From Bacteroidetes bacterium GWB2_32_14 (GTDB lineage: Bacteria > Bacteroidota > Bacteroidia > Bacteroidales > UBA12077): a DNA stretch of 64,000 bases. The position numbers and the translations under genes are program-made. The notes beneath the pieces are model-generated. The model ran no database searches. It saw only the letters and a program-made list of their open reading frames with translations, and was not told where the DNA came from. The stretch is taken from positions 1 to 64,000 of the forward strand of contig MENK01000001.1 of NCBI GenBank assembly GCA_001768235.1, given 5' to 3'. This document shows, piece after piece, positions 19,933 to 29,636 of this stretch; within the stretch, counting starts at the first letter, position 1; each line of letters starts with the position of its first letter.

Positions 19933-20057
19933 ATTCGAAATTTAACTATTGTTTCAGTATCCCTTTTTTGATTTAAACATATTATTTAGAATGATTCTAA
20001 ATTTAAAAATATTAGCCTTTTAATAGTCATTTTGTTTTTCTATTCAATTTTTGGAAA

Positions 20058-20065
20058 TACTTTTG
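20058..20065 (+). promoter_or_regulatory. -7 element of the ferredoxin gene
   Basis: TACTTTTG matches TAnnTTTG and ends 41 bases before the ferredoxin ATG. A TTTG at 20031-20034 is 23 bases upstream, slightly too far for the usual 19. Confidence 0.35.
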
Positions 20066-20106
20066 TAAGTAAATAAAATATAATTGTAAACTTAAAATTA
20101 ATAACT

Positions 20107-20274
20107 ATGGCTTATAAAATAAGTGACGACTGTACAGCTTGTGGTACTTGTATTGACGAATGCCCGGTTGAAGCAATATCTGAAGGTGATATCTATAAGA
20201 TTGATCCTGATACTTGTACTGATTGTGGTGCATGTGCTGATGTTTGCCCAGTTGAGGCTATTCATCCAGCATAA
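20107..20274 (+). CDS. small 2[4Fe-4S] ferredoxin
   Basis: A 55-residue ferredoxin, too short for many gene finders. Two CxxCxxCxxxCP clusters are visible: CTACGTCIDECP (residues 9-20) and CTDCGACADVCP (37-48), each followed by VEAI. This is the clostridial-type low-potential electron carrier used by pyruvate:ferredoxin oxidoreductase, hydrogenases and Rnf-type complexes, so it suggests anaerobic metabolism. It forms its own unit, with a promoter-like box upstream and a strong terminator 21 bases downstream. Confidence 0.97.
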   Translation: MAYKISDDCTACGTCIDECPVEAISEGDIYKIDPDTCTDCGACADVCPVEAIHPA

Positions 20275-20295
20275 CACGAAGAACTAAAAAAGTTG

Positions 20296-20319
20296 AACCC
20301 GCTCTTAGCGGGTTTTTTT
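20296..20319 (+). terminator. intrinsic terminator of the ferredoxin gene
   Basis: AACCCGC pairs with GCGGGTT around a TCTTA loop, followed by TTTTT. It lies 21 bases after the ferredoxin stop codon. Confidence 0.92.
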
Positions 20320-20407
20320 GCATTATACTATTTATTTTAATGCTTTTATAAACAAATAAATTGTATTTTCGTTTCCTGAAAAATTCAAAATTTTTAAATC
20401 AAAAAAT

Positions 20408-21145
20408 ATGTCATTAGTTGAAGAATTTGATAAAAGAGGCAACTGGTTTTTTAAGTATCGTAGTTATTTACCTGTTGTTTTATATCCATTGGCCACCCTT
20501 GTAGTATTCCTTGAATTTAAACAAGATTTTCTTGTTTCTGATTTCCGATGGTCCTTAATTTGTTTAATTATTTCCTTTGCGGGCTTGTTCGTAAGAGTTT
20601 TAGTTATCGGATTCATGCCTAAAGGAACATCAGGAAGAAATACATCAAAGCAGGTAGCGGAAACCTTAAACACAAAAGGAATTTATTCCGTGGTCAGGCA
20701 CCCGCTATACCTTGGAAACTTCCTGATGTGGTTTGGAATAATACTCTATGTAAACAATATCTGGTTTGCTATTTCGAGTATTCTTTTATTCTGGCTATAT
20801 TATGAACGAATCATGTTTGCCGAAGAACAATTCTTAAAAAGAAAATTTGGCGAACAATATCTTGAATGGTCGTTAAAAACACCTCCTTTTTTTCCAAGAC
20901 TAAAAGGATGGCAAAATGCAGATCTTGAGTTTTCTTTTAAAAATGTATTGAAACGAGAATACAATGGATTATTTGCTATTGGCATATCATTTGCCTACCT
21001 GAATATTTTAAAGAATTATATAGAATTAGATAAATTTGAGATATCTAAGTTTTGGTTATTCACTCTAATCATCACTTTTGTTATTTTTATTTTTTTGCGA
21101 ACATTAAAGAAAACAACACGGATACTGCATGTAAGTGGAAGATAA
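20408..21145 (+). CDS. isoprenylcysteine carboxyl methyltransferase-like membrane protein
   Basis: A 245-residue multi-pass membrane protein of the PEMT/ICMT superfamily. The cofactor-binding hallmark is GIYSVVRHPLYLGNFLMWFG (about 98-117) followed by the Glu-rich ERIMFAEEQFLKRKFGEQYLEW (about 135-158). Such enzymes transfer a methyl group from S-adenosylmethionine to lipid or lipid-linked substrates at the membrane; the bacterial substrates are mostly unknown (phospholipid head groups and lipid A phosphate are precedents). Flanked by strong terminators, so probably a single-gene unit. Confidence 0.8.
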   Translation: MSLVEEFDKRGNWFFKYRSYLPVVLYPLATLVVFLEFKQDFLVSDFRWSLICLIISFAGLFVRVLVIGFMPKGTSGRNTSKQVAETLNTKGIYSVVRHPLYLGNFLMWFGIILYVNNIWFAISSILLFWLYYERIMFAEEQFLKRKFGEQYLEWSLKTPPFFPRLKGWQNADLEFSFKNVLKREYNGLFAIGISFAYLNILKNYIELDKFEISKFWLFTLIITFVIFIFLRTLKKTTRILHVSGR

Positions 21146-21203
21146 AAACAAAAAGCTGTTCAAAATTGAAATAAATCCCCCAAGTTGGACTATTAATAAT
21201 TAA

Positions 21204-21250
21204 TTTATAGTGAATGAGTTCGGTATTTTACCGGACTCATTCACTATAAA
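21204..21250. terminator. 22-bp hairpin between convergent genes
   Basis: A near-perfect 22-bp stem (21204-21225 with 21229-21250, one G-T pair) around a TTT loop. Flanking T and A runs let it serve both the methyltransferase gene (+) and the S9 peptidase gene (-), whose stop codon is only 8 bases away. Confidence 0.85.
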
Positions 21251-21257
21251 CGAGCTT

Positions 21258-23348
21258 TTATTCTTCGTCTTTTAACCACTGGTCTAGCCAGCCAAAGAAC
21301 TCGCGTTGCCATAATATTCCATTCTGAGGTTGGAGAACCCAATGGTTTTCGTTATGGAAATGCAAATATTTGCTTGGTATTCCTTTAAGCTGGGCTGCAT
21401 TGAATGCACTCATTCCCTGGGTAAATGCTATTCTGAAATCCTGCTCCCCATGAACTACCATTATAGGAGTGTTCCATTTATCAACAAAGCGATGTGGTGA
21501 GTTTTCGTAAGTTTTTTTTGTCGATTTATCCCAATATGGGCCACCCAAATCCCAGTTTACAAAAAACATTTCTTCTGTTTCAAGGTACTGGGCTTCCAGG
21601 TTAAACATTCCATCATGTGCAATGAATGCGTCAAACCTGTTGTCGTGGTTTCCGGCAAGCCAGTAAACAGAAAAACCACCATAGCTTGCACCAACAGCAC
21701 CCAGGTTTTTATTATCAACGAAAGGCTCTTTTGCTATTTCATCTATAGCGCTCAAATAATCTTTCATATTCTGGCCACCATAGTCCCGGCTTATTTGCTC
21801 ATTCCATTCCGAACCAAACGAAGGAACACCACGACGGTTTGGAGCAACTACAATGTAATTATTTGCAGCCATCATCTGGAAATTCCATCGGTACGAGAAA
21901 AACTGGCTTACTGATGATTGTGGGCCACCCTGGCAATATAGAATAGCGGGATATTTCTTATTCGCATCGAAATGAGGCGGATAAATTACCCAAACCAGCA
22001 TTTGTTTATTATCTGTTGTTTTTATCCATCGTTCTTCAACATTGCCAAAGCTGAGCTGGTCAAGTAAGTTTTTATTTATAAACGAAAGTTGAGTTTCTTC
22101 TCCTGATACAGGATTTATACTATAAATTTCTGTTGGCATAGATATGGATTGCTTGGTTCCGATAAGCGTATTTCCAACAGGTTCAACCGATAAGTAGTTG
22201 TGATTGCCTTTTGTTACCGGGCTTATTTGTCCTGAACCAACATCGAGTTTATATATTTGATATTTAGCCTGAAAATCGCTTGTGAAATAAATTGTATTAT
22301 CATCTTTTGCCCAGGCTAAACCATGAGCATTCTGGTCAAAAGTAGAAGTATAATCTCTGTAACTCTTTGTTTCCAAATCATAAATAAATACGCGGTTTTT
22401 ATCCGATTCGTAACCATCGTTTTTCATACTTTCCCAGGCAATTTTTTTACCATTGTTTGAAAAAACAGGTGAAATATCATAGCCCATTAAACCTTCTGAA
22501 ATATTTTCAGTTTGTTTTGTTTCTAAATTGTACATGAATATTTCGGAGTTTGTAGAGAGAGAATAAGCTTTACCAACGAGTTTTTTTGATGTATAAGCAA
22601 TTGTTTTACCATCGGGGCTCCAGCTAATTTGCTCAATTCCGCCAAAAGGTTTAAGAGGGCTGTCGAATCTTTCGCCTTCCATAATATCAACTATATTACT
22701 AAGGCTTTTGCCATCGTAGTCAGCAAAAAATACATGGCTGTAAGTGTAATCGTGCCATTTATCCCAATGCCTGTACATTAAATCAGTTTCGATACGTGCA
22801 TCAGCTTTTGGAAGATCGGGATAAATATCAGTTACACTTTTATCCAGTTTAACATCTTTAATAAACAAGATTTTTGTTTGGTCAGGAGAATATTTAAATC
22901 CGTTAATTCCTCCTTCTATAGTTGATATTTGAACCCTGTTTTTGCCATCAGCATCCATTTCCCAAAGTTGCAACGATTCACTTTCAGTACTCAGGAATCC
23001 GATTTTTTTACCATCTGGTCTCCAAACATGTGAATACTCGCCCGATTCGGTGTTGGTTATATTTACAGCGTTGCCTCCTTCAACAGGAATGGTAAAAAGT
23101 TCACGATTGCCTTTGTTTTTTTCGATGTTGAAAAAAGATACTCCAAAAAGTATGGTTTTTCCATCGGGTGAAACCTGAACTTCACTGACACGGCCAAATG
23201 ACCATAAAACTTCAGGGGTCATGATATCCGATGTAAGTTTTATATTCTCAACGGGGTTATTTATTTCAAGTTTAGTTTGTTTTTCGGTTTTGCAAGAAAA
23301 TACAAAAAATGAAATAGTTGCAAATAGGAATAAGTTTGTTTTATTCAT
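21258..23348 (-). CDS. S9-family prolyl oligopeptidase-like lipoprotein
   Basis: A 696-residue exported serine peptidase. The signal sequence ends in a lipobox (FFVFSCK, Cys19), so it is lipid-anchored. A TolB/WD40-like beta-propeller (about 50-420; for example SPDGKTILFG, WRPDGKKIGFLS, SWSPDGKTIAYTS) shields the C-terminal alpha/beta-hydrolase domain. The catalytic triad is visible: Ser in GASYGGFS (about 555), Asp in GEQDFRI (about 636) and His in NENHWV (about 668). It cleaves short peptides, probably in the periplasm, for peptide feeding. It lies 8 bases downstream of recA in the same direction, an unusual pairing. Confidence 0.93.
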   Translation of the reverse strand: MNKTNLFLFATISFFVFSCKTEKQTKLEINNPVENIKLTSDIMTPEVLWSFGRVSEVQVSPDGKTILFGVSFFNIEKNKGNRELFTIPVEGGNAVNITNTESGEYSHVWRPDGKKIGFLSTESESLQLWEMDADGKNRVQISTIEGGINGFKYSPDQTKILFIKDVKLDKSVTDIYPDLPKADARIETDLMYRHWDKWHDYTYSHVFFADYDGKSLSNIVDIMEGERFDSPLKPFGGIEQISWSPDGKTIAYTSKKLVGKAYSLSTNSEIFMYNLETKQTENISEGLMGYDISPVFSNNGKKIAWESMKNDGYESDKNRVFIYDLETKSYRDYTSTFDQNAHGLAWAKDDNTIYFTSDFQAKYQIYKLDVGSGQISPVTKGNHNYLSVEPVGNTLIGTKQSISMPTEIYSINPVSGEETQLSFINKNLLDQLSFGNVEERWIKTTDNKQMLVWVIYPPHFDANKKYPAILYCQGGPQSSVSQFFSYRWNFQMMAANNYIVVAPNRRGVPSFGSEWNEQISRDYGGQNMKDYLSAIDEIAKEPFVDNKNLGAVGASYGGFSVYWLAGNHDNRFDAFIAHDGMFNLEAQYLETEEMFFVNWDLGGPYWDKSTKKTYENSPHRFVDKWNTPIMVVHGEQDFRIAFTQGMSAFNAAQLKGIPSKYLHFHNENHWVLQPQNGILWQREFFGWLDQWLKDEE

Positions 23349-23356
23349 GATTAAAT

Positions 23357-24385
23357 TTATTTAGTTACACCAAGCTGTTCTTTAATTTTCTTTTCTAGTT
23401 CGTCGGCTAATTCGGGGTTATCTTTTAACAATTGTTTAACAGCATCGCGCCCCTGGCCTAATTTTGTTTCGCCATAGCTAAACCATGAGCCGCTTTTCTT
23501 AATTATATTTAGTTCGGCTCCTAAATCAATTATCTCTCCTAATTTCGAAATCCCTTCACCATAGATAATGTCGAATTCTGCTTTCTTAAATGGAGGAGCC
23601 AGTTTATTTTTTACAATTTTAACTTTTGTTCTGTTTCCCGAAATTTCTTCTCCATCTTTAAGTTGCCCTGTTTTTCTTATATCTATACGAATTGTTGCGT
23701 AAAATTTAAGTGCGTTTCCACCGGTAGTTGTTTCTGGATTTCCGAACATAACGCCAATTTTATCGCGTAACTGGTTTATAAAAATACAGCAGGTATTTGT
23801 TTTATTAATGTTTGCTGTAAGTTTTCGTAATGCTTGCGACATAAGCCTTGCCTGTAAGCCCATTTTTGAATCGCCCATTTCGCCTTCAATTTCGGCTTTA
23901 GGTGTAAGAGCAGCAACAGAGTCGATAACAATAACATCAATAGCTCCCGAGCGGATAAGATGATCGGTAATTTCAAGAGCTTGTTCGCCATTATCGGGTT
24001 GCGAAATGAGTAGGTTTTCAACATCAACACCTAGTTTTTCAGCATAGGAACGGTCGAAAGCATGCTCAGCATCAATTATTGCAGCTATACCTCCTTTTTT
24101 CTGTGCTTCAGCTATTATGTGTATTGCAAGAGTTGTTTTTCCCGATGATTCGGGTCCGTATATTTCTACAACCCTTCCTCTTGGAATACCTCCTATGCCT
24201 AATGCGATATCGAGTGATATTGAACCCGATGGTATGGTAGGAACGTCGGCAACTGCTTTATCTCCCATTTTCATTATGGTTCCTTTGCCATAATCTTTAT
24301 CAATTTTATCCAGTGTAAGCTGTAGAGCTTTTAGTTTCTCACTATTTACTGCATTAACAGTGTTTCCCTTTTTTTCTTTTTCCAT
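23357..24385 (-). CDS. recA: recombinase A
   Basis: A 342-residue RecA, the strand-exchange ATPase of homologous recombination and SOS activation. Walker A is GPESSGKTT (about 73-81), Walker B is [13 protein letters not shown], and the DNA-binding loops are visible ([23 protein letters not shown], then [18 protein letters not shown]). The N-terminus [26 protein letters not shown] is typical. It is slightly short at the C-terminal acidic tail, as in other Bacteroidota. It lies between bcp (52 bases upstream) and the S9 peptidase. Confidence 0.98.
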   Translation of the reverse strand: MEKEKKGNTVNAVNSEKLKALQLTLDKIDKDYGKGTIMKMGDKAVADVPTIPSGSISLDIALGIGGIPRGRVVEIYGPESSGKTTLAIHIIAEAQKKGGIAAIIDAEHAFDRSYAEKLGVDVENLLISQPDNGEQALEITDHLIRSGAIDVIVIDSVAALTPKAEIEGEMGDSKMGLQARLMSQALRKLTANINKTNTCCIFINQLRDKIGVMFGNPETTTGGNALKFYATIRIDIRKTGQLKDGEEISGNRTKVKIVKNKLAPPFKKAEFDIIYGEGISKLGEIIDLGAELNIIKKSGSWFSYGETKLGQGRDAVKQLLKDNPELADELEKKIKEQLGVTK

Positions 24386-24437
24386 GGTTTTTGTATGTTA
24401 TATATTTTTAATTCTTCGATTATGTAAGGTTAAATTT

Positions 24438-24902
24438 TTAGATTTTCAACTCATCAAATATCTGGTTTGCATGATCTTTAGTCTGAACTTTTTCAATTAT
24501 TCTCTCAATTTTATGATCTTCGGAGATTATAAAGGTTTTACGTAAAATACCCTCGTATGATTTTCCATACATTTTTTTCTCTCCCCATGCACCATACACC
24601 TTAATTATAGCTTTGTCGGTATCGGAAATTAACCTGAACGGAAGTTCATATTTCCCTGTAAATTTTTTGTGTGAAATTTCTGAGTCAGCACTTACACCAA
24701 TAATTTCGAATCCTTTTTCAATAAAAGTATTGTAATTATCCCGTAAATTGCATGCTTCAGATGTGCACCCCGGGGTGTTATCTTTTGGATAAAAATAGAG
24801 TACTACTTTTTTTCCTTTATACTGATCGAGCGAAATGGTTTCTCCGTTTTGATCAATACCCTTAAAAAACGGTGCTTTGTCGTTTATTTTTAATTCAGGC
24901 AT
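24438..24902 (-). CDS. bcp: thioredoxin-dependent thiol peroxidase (Bcp/PrxQ)
   Basis: A 154-residue peroxiredoxin of the BCP/PrxQ type. It contains NTPGCTSEACNLRDNY with the peroxidatic Cys46 and the resolving Cys five residues later, as in E. coli-type BCP. It reduces hydrogen peroxide and organic hydroperoxides using thioredoxin in the cytoplasm. Length and N-terminus (LKINDKAPFFKGIDQNGE) fit the family. First gene of a minus-strand run with recA and the S9 peptidase. Confidence 0.95.
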   Translation of the reverse strand: MPELKINDKAPFFKGIDQNGETISLDQYKGKKVVLYFYPKDNTPGCTSEACNLRDNYNTFIEKGFEIIGVSADSEISHKKFTGKYELPFRLISDTDKAIIKVYGAWGEKKMYGKSYEGILRKTFIISEDHKIERIIEKVQTKDHANQIFDELKI

Positions 24903-25078
24903 AATATGGTGTTTATATTGAATGTAAATTTAAAAAAAACCATCGATAAGACAGAATTTGTTAAATAATGTTTCCGTTTCTTTATCAACAATAAAAAATC
25001 AATTTGTTTAAAGGTTTGAATTTTAAAAATATAAGCTAACTTACATTACTTTTTCTTTTACCTCTGTTTGATGTGTAT

Positions 25079-25086
25079 TAACTTTG
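25079..25086 (+). promoter_or_regulatory. -7 element upstream of the TPR/PD40 gene
   Basis: TAACTTTG matches TAnnTTTG, with a T-run 19 bases upstream in place of TTTG. It is so close to the ATG at 25099 that the downstream ATG at 25114 is the more likely start. Confidence 0.4.
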
Positions 25087-25113
25087 TAATTTTAATTAAT
25101 GATTTTTTCGTTT

Positions 25114-27375
25114 ATGATGAACCGTTTTTGTAAGTCTCTAATTTTAGTATTGGTTGAACTGATTCTTGTGCAGGCAAATTTTGCTCAAAAAACGAATTCG
25201 AAGGATTATGATGCATTAAAATCGGCATATATCGATTTTAAAAATAAGAATTATGAAAACGCATATACCTATTTTCAGAGGATGTATGAACAGTATCCCA
25301 AGGATCCTGCATATAATTACTATACAGGTGTGTGTTTGTTATTTCTGGACAATAACCCTGAAAAGGCACTGAAAAGATTACGAATTGCTGCTACCAAAGA
25401 TGTACCTGAAGATGTCTATTTTTATCTTGGATTAGCATACCACAAAAGTTATTTATTTAATGATGCATTAAAAAATTTCGAAAGGTTTAAGGAAAAAGCT
25501 TCTAAAAATGAAATTCGGGATTACGATATTCAGAATCATATAAATATGCTTAATAATACCCTGTTATTAACGGGATCAATCAGGGAACCGGTTGTTTATA
25601 GTAGAGAGAGTTCAGATATTACCCATTTTTATGAATTATACCGGGTAAATGGCCTGGATGGGAAATTTGGTAACATGTTTCAATTTTTAAACCACTCGAA
25701 AGATAGTTTGAATCACGAATCAATCATGTTTATTCCGAATAAAACAGAGCGTAATGAAGTGGTATATTTTTCATTAAAAAATGAAAAGCGTGGAGATATG
25801 GATATTTTCAGATCGACACGAAAAAATGACGGAACATGGAGTGAACCGGAAAACCTGGGAGATATTATTAATTCTCCCTTCGATGATAGTTATCCGTATA
25901 TACATACTGATGGTTCAACTCTTTATTTTGCTACAAAAGGGCATTTTTCAATGGGGGGATATGATATTTATAAAACAATCTGGAATTGGGAAAAACAACA
26001 ATGGAGTGAGCCTGTAAATCTTGGATTTCCTGTTAATTCACCATTCGATGATTTTTTATTTGTCCCATCACCTGATGATAAATTTGCTTATTTTACATCT
26101 TCACGTTATACAAATAAGAACCTTTCAGTTATTAAAATCAAATACCCTTTTGATAATAAAACTATTGAAAACATACCTTATAATGAGCTTGTAAGCTTAT
26201 CTCAATTGAATGTTTCCGAGATAGTAAAAAAAGAGATGAATCAGGAACAAACGGTAAAAGTTAAAAACGAACTGAACGAAATAGTTAAAATTAAAAACAA
26301 GGAAAGCTTCCTGTATAAGTCGGAATATGACAGCTTGTTAAACCAGGCTATGAAATTTCAACTAAAGGCAGATTCCTTGCAATGGGTTGCTGATAATAAG
26401 CGTCAATTGCTTGAAAACACTCATTTCGAACCAGATAGATTAACTTTAACGAATGAAATCATTAAACTCGAAGAAGAAATTTATTTGGCCCAGAAAACAG
26501 CCGAGAATACTTATAAACGAGTACGCGAAGTTGAACAGATTAACCTGGCCCGGGAAAATGTATCTTACGAAACAGAACAAAGAGATAAAGAGCCGGTTCA
26601 AAATAATGAATCACAGAATAAATCTGAACTGGTATCAATAAAACAAACTAAAAATGACAGCTTGGCTTTAAGCCGATTAGAAATACCGGAACCAGATAAA
26701 TCAGAACAGTTGGTGAATGGTATTGATCCTGGCTTTTATATAAAAACCCCTTCAATATATAACGAAAAAAACCCGATTCCTGTTAATGAAAAATTACCTG
26801 ACGGAGTAATCTACATGATTCAGCTTGGAGCATACAGTACATCAAAAAATCCTTCTTCTTTTTTGGGATTTACTCCTTTAACAGCAATAAAAAAGGATGG
26901 AAGTAATATTAAAAAATATTACACGGGGAAATTTTTAAAATTAAAAGAAGCAGAGTTAAGTTTACCAAAAATAAAAGGCAATGGATTTAAAGACGCGTAT
27001 ATTGTTGCATTTAAAAATGGTAAAATTATTCCTGTAAACGAAGCTGTAAAATTTGAATCAATAAAAGATGAGAATTCCTTTAATGCTGAAAACAAAGATG
27101 AATTAAAGATAAAATATGTTATAAAATTTGAGTTGAATAAATCGGATTCACTTACACTTGTAAATATCAAGATTCAACTCCCGATGGATAAAAAAATCAA
27201 TACAGAAATTAAAGGCAATATTATTTTCACTCATGTTGAGTCCTTTAATAATTTTGATGAAGCTTATGCTGTTAAAAAGAAACTGGAGTCAATTATTGAA
27301 AATGAAATTGAAATTCATGCATTTTTTGCAAATAGCAGAATTCCTGTTGATCAGGCCAGAAAAATGACACAATAA
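25114..27375 (+). CDS. exported TPR, PD40-propeller and SPOR-like protein
   Basis: A protein of about 753 residues with a signal peptide ending near ANFAQ. TPR-like helices cover about 30-140 (FKNKNYENAYTYFQRMYEQYPKDPAYNYYTGV). PD40/WD40-like strands follow (DMDIFRSTRKNDGTWSEPENLG, DGSTLYFATKG, GGYDIYKT). A charged coiled-coil lies near 390-510, and the last 200 residues hold one SPOR-like unit (VIYMIQLGAYS) and a second related repeat. PorE-like T9SS components share the TPR and PD40 parts but end in an OmpA domain, absent here. I chose ATG 25114 because the promoter box leaves almost no leader for the ATG at 25099. Confidence 0.7.
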   Translation: MMNRFCKSLILVLVELILVQANFAQKTNSKDYDALKSAYIDFKNKNYENAYTYFQRMYEQYPKDPAYNYYTGVCLLFLDNNPEKALKRLRIAATKDVPEDVYFYLGLAYHKSYLFNDALKNFERFKEKASKNEIRDYDIQNHINMLNNTLLLTGSIREPVVYSRESSDITHFYELYRVNGLDGKFGNMFQFLNHSKDSLNHESIMFIPNKTERNEVVYFSLKNEKRGDMDIFRSTRKNDGTWSEPENLGDIINSPFDDSYPYIHTDGSTLYFATKGHFSMGGYDIYKTIWNWEKQQWSEPVNLGFPVNSPFDDFLFVPSPDDKFAYFTSSRYTNKNLSVIKIKYPFDNKTIENIPYNELVSLSQLNVSEIVKKEMNQEQTVKVKNELNEIVKIKNKESFLYKSEYDSLLNQAMKFQLKADSLQWVADNKRQLLENTHFEPDRLTLTNEIIKLEEEIYLAQKTAENTYKRVREVEQINLARENVSYETEQRDKEPVQNNESQNKSELVSIKQTKNDSLALSRLEIPEPDKSEQLVNGIDPGFYIKTPSIYNEKNPIPVNEKLPDGVIYMIQLGAYSTSKNPSSFLGFTPLTAIKKDGSNIKKYYTGKFLKLKEAELSLPKIKGNGFKDAYIVAFKNGKIIPVNEAVKFESIKDENSFNAENKDELKIKYVIKFELNKSDSLTLVNIKIQLPMDKKINTEIKGNIIFTHVESFNNFDEAYAVKKKLESIIENEIEIHAFFANSRIPVDQARKMTQ

Positions 27376-27443
27376 TCAAATCATTAATTAAATATGTTGT
27401 ATATTAGGCCTTTCAAAATTCAGGGCAACAATTTTATAAATTT

Positions 27444-27725
27444 ATGAATAGTAAACGAAAATTTGAAAATGATCCAAACCTCGAAATGGGTTCTAACGAT
27501 GGAAAGGATTATTCACTCATTTTACACAACGATGATGTAAACGATTTCGAGCATGTTATTAATTCATTAATTGATGTGTGTTCTCACGATTCTGTTCAGG
27601 CAGAGCAATGTGCCTATTTGGTTCATTATTGTGGCTCATGCGATATAAAAACAGGAAAGTATGATGGTTTGTTAACCATGAAAAACAAACTTGCAAAAAA
27701 GGGATTAACAGTATCAATTAGTTAA
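27444..27725 (+). CDS. clpS: ATP-dependent Clp protease adaptor ClpS
   Basis: A 93-residue ClpS. The conserved YSLILHNDDVNDFEHVI opens the fold, and the later AEQCAYLVHYCGSCDIKTG replaces the usual histidine-rich helix found in proteobacterial ClpS. ClpS binds ClpA/ClpC and delivers N-end-rule substrates with bulky N-terminal residues to ClpP. clpA is not in this window. It is followed 6 bases later by the NfeD gene, so the two may be cotranscribed. Confidence 0.9.
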   Translation: MNSKRKFENDPNLEMGSNDGKDYSLILHNDDVNDFEHVINSLIDVCSHDSVQAEQCAYLVHYCGSCDIKTGKYDGLLTMKNKLAKKGLTVSIS

Positions 27726-27731
27726 TTTGAT

Positions 27732-28193
27732 ATGTCGATAGCTCTCGTTGTTTTATTAATTGTATTAGGGATTATTCTTTTATTGGTGGAGTTTCTGATA
27801 ATCCCGGGTGTTACGGTTGCTGGTATTTCAGGTTTTATACTGATGATATCGGGAATTGTACTGGCATATATCTATTTGGGTATTCGGGAGGGAAACATTG
27901 TACTTTTAATAACATTGCTGATTAATGTTTTTAGCATTGTCCTTTTTTTTCGTTCAAAAACATGGAAAAAGGCAGGCCTTAAATCTGAAATTAAAGGAAA
28001 AGTAAATCTAATTGAAAGTGATATTCACCCGGGAATGATTGGGAAAACCATTTCACGATTAGCACCGGGAGGAAATGCTGTTTTCAATGATAAAATAGTT
28101 GAGGTACACTCACAAAATGGATTTATTGATCAAAATAAAGATATTGTAATAACACGCATTAAGGACAATAAAATATTTATAAAACTAAAATAA
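27732..28193 (+). CDS. NfeD-like membrane protein
   Basis: A 153-residue short-form NfeD protein. Two or three transmembrane helices occupy the first 80 residues (LVVLLIVLGIILLLVEFLIIPGV, GFILMISGIVLAYIYLG). A C-terminal OB-fold domain follows (GMIGKTISRLAPGGNAVFNDKIVEVHSQNGFID). NfeD proteins work with flotillin/SPFH proteins in membrane microdomains. The floA gene starts 6 bases downstream, the standard gene pairing for this family. Confidence 0.9.
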   Translation: MSIALVVLLIVLGIILLLVEFLIIPGVTVAGISGFILMISGIVLAYIYLGIREGNIVLLITLLINVFSIVLFFRSKTWKKAGLKSEIKGKVNLIESDIHPGMIGKTISRLAPGGNAVFNDKIVEVHSQNGFIDQNKDIVITRIKDNKIFIKLK

Positions 28194-28199
28194 ATTGAT

Positions 28200-29186
28200 A
28201 TGACAGGAATTAGCCCGGTTTTAGTAATAGGAATAGCAATTATCATCTTTTTTTGGCTATTCTTCTATTTTATTCCATTAGGACTCTGGTTTTCTGCGGT
28301 TTTCGCAAAAGTATATGTACCCATAGGGCAATTAATAGCGATGCGAATACGTAAAGTTCCGCCATCAGTAATACTAAATGCATTAGTGGCATCATCTAAA
28401 GCAGGATTAAAATTAAATAGTGATGAATTAGAAGCTCATTTTCTTGCCCGAGGGAATGTTCCGTTAGTTGTTAATGCACTAATTTCTGCTGATAAAGCAA
28501 ATATTGATCTTTCATTTAACATGGCAACAGCCATTGATTTGGCCGGCAGAGATGTATTGGAAGCAGTGCAGATGTCTGTTAATCCAAAGGTTATTGATAC
28601 TCCTCCTGTAACAGCCGTTTCCAAAGATGGGATTCAGCTGATTTGTAAAGCAAGAGTAACTGTTCGTGCCAACATTAAGCAACTTGTTGGAGGAGCCGGA
28701 GAGGAAACTGTGCTCGCGAGAGTTGGAGAAGGAATTGTTTCGTCAATTGGGTCTGCAGAATCGCATAAACAGGTATTGGAAAATCCGGATTCAATTTCGA
28801 AAGTGGTTTTAGAAAAAGGACTCGATGCGGGTACTGCTTTTGAAATTTTATCAATTGATATTGCTGATATTGATATTGGTAAAAATATTGGAGCTGAATT
28901 GCAGATGGATCAAGCGAATGCAGATAAAAATATTGCCCAGGCAAAAGCAGAGGAACGCAGAGCTATGGCTGTTGCTGTAGAGCAGGAAATGAAAGCTAAA
29001 GCACAGGAAGCAAGAGCGGAAGTAATTCGTGCAGAAGCTGAAATTCCTAAGGCAATATCTGAAGCTTTCAGAAAAGGAAATCTGGGTATTATGGATTACT
29101 ATAAGTTTAAAAACATTGAAGCTGATACAAATATGCGAGATTCAATAGCATCACCAAAAGAATATAAAGGTAAAAAGGATAAATAG
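28200..29186 (+). CDS. floA: flotillin-like protein FloA
   Basis: A 328-residue flotillin of the FloA/UPF0365 group. An N-terminal hydrophobic hairpin (about 5-50) anchors it to the inner face of the membrane. An SPFH core follows ([33 protein letters not shown]), then an Ala/Glu/Lys-rich coiled coil that drives oligomerisation ([19 protein letters not shown]). FloA organises membrane microdomains. It is encoded directly after nfeD, as usual, and ends a four-gene run beginning with the TPR/PD40 gene or clpS. Confidence 0.94.
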   Translation: MTGISPVLVIGIAIIIFFWLFFYFIPLGLWFSAVFAKVYVPIGQLIAMRIRKVPPSVILNALVASSKAGLKLNSDELEAHFLARGNVPLVVNALISADKANIDLSFNMATAIDLAGRDVLEAVQMSVNPKVIDTPPVTAVSKDGIQLICKARVTVRANIKQLVGGAGEETVLARVGEGIVSSIGSAESHKQVLENPDSISKVVLEKGLDAGTAFEILSIDIADIDIGKNIGAELQMDQANADKNIAQAKAEERRAMAVAVEQEMKAKAQEARAEVIRAEAEIPKAISEAFRKGNLGIMDYYKFKNIEADTNMRDSIASPKEYKGKKDK

Positions 29187-29241
29187 AAAGCATAAACAAG
29201 GGTTATTCATAAAACATTTAATGAATAATTTCTGGTATAAT

Positions 29242-29272
29242 TTTGCTGGTGTAAATCTATTTTATATTTTTG
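29242..29272 (+). promoter_or_regulatory. promoter of tRNA-Ser
   Basis: TTTG at 29242-29245 and TATTTTTG at 29265-29272 are exactly 19 bases apart, a complete Bacteroidota -33/-7 promoter. The tRNA begins 12 bases after the -7 box. Confidence 0.75.
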
Positions 29273-29283
29273 CGAAGATTTCA

Positions 29284-29372
<89 letters not shown>

Positions 29373-29385
29373 AAAAGGAATAACC

Positions 29386-29410
29386 ATCCCGCTTTTAGCG
29401 GGATTTTTTA
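29386..29410 (+). terminator. intrinsic terminator of tRNA-Ser
   Basis: ATCCCGC pairs with GCGGGAT around TTTTA and is followed by TTTTT. It starts 14 bases after the tRNA end. Confidence 0.92.
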
Positions 29411-29567
29411 TTTTTTCAGATGCCAGAGTAAAGAAAATTTTTAAATATTGTTGATAACCAGTAAGAATAATCTGCCAAATTCAGGAGAGTAAAAGTCCTG
29501 TAAAAAACATCAAGCAAATACACTTCCTTGAAAACAAAGCAGAAACTATTTTGGGTTATATTGTTTC

Positions 29568-29595
29568 ACTAACATTTTGTTACTAACATTTTGTT
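29568..29595 (+). repeat. tandem 14-bp direct repeat in a promoter region
   Basis: ACTAACATTTTGTT occurs twice back to back. The first copy supplies the -33 TTTG of the ATPase promoter. Confidence 0.85.
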
Positions 29596-29606
29596 ATATA
29601 TCTTTG
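29576..29606 (+). promoter_or_regulatory. promoter of the AAA ATPase gene
   Basis: TTTG at 29576-29579 and TATCTTTG at 29599-29606 are exactly 19 bases apart. The ATPase ATG follows 30 bases after the -7 box. The -33 element sits in the tandem repeat. Confidence 0.75.
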
Positions 29607-29636
29607 TTTTAGTATTTAAATAAACTGAAAATAAAA

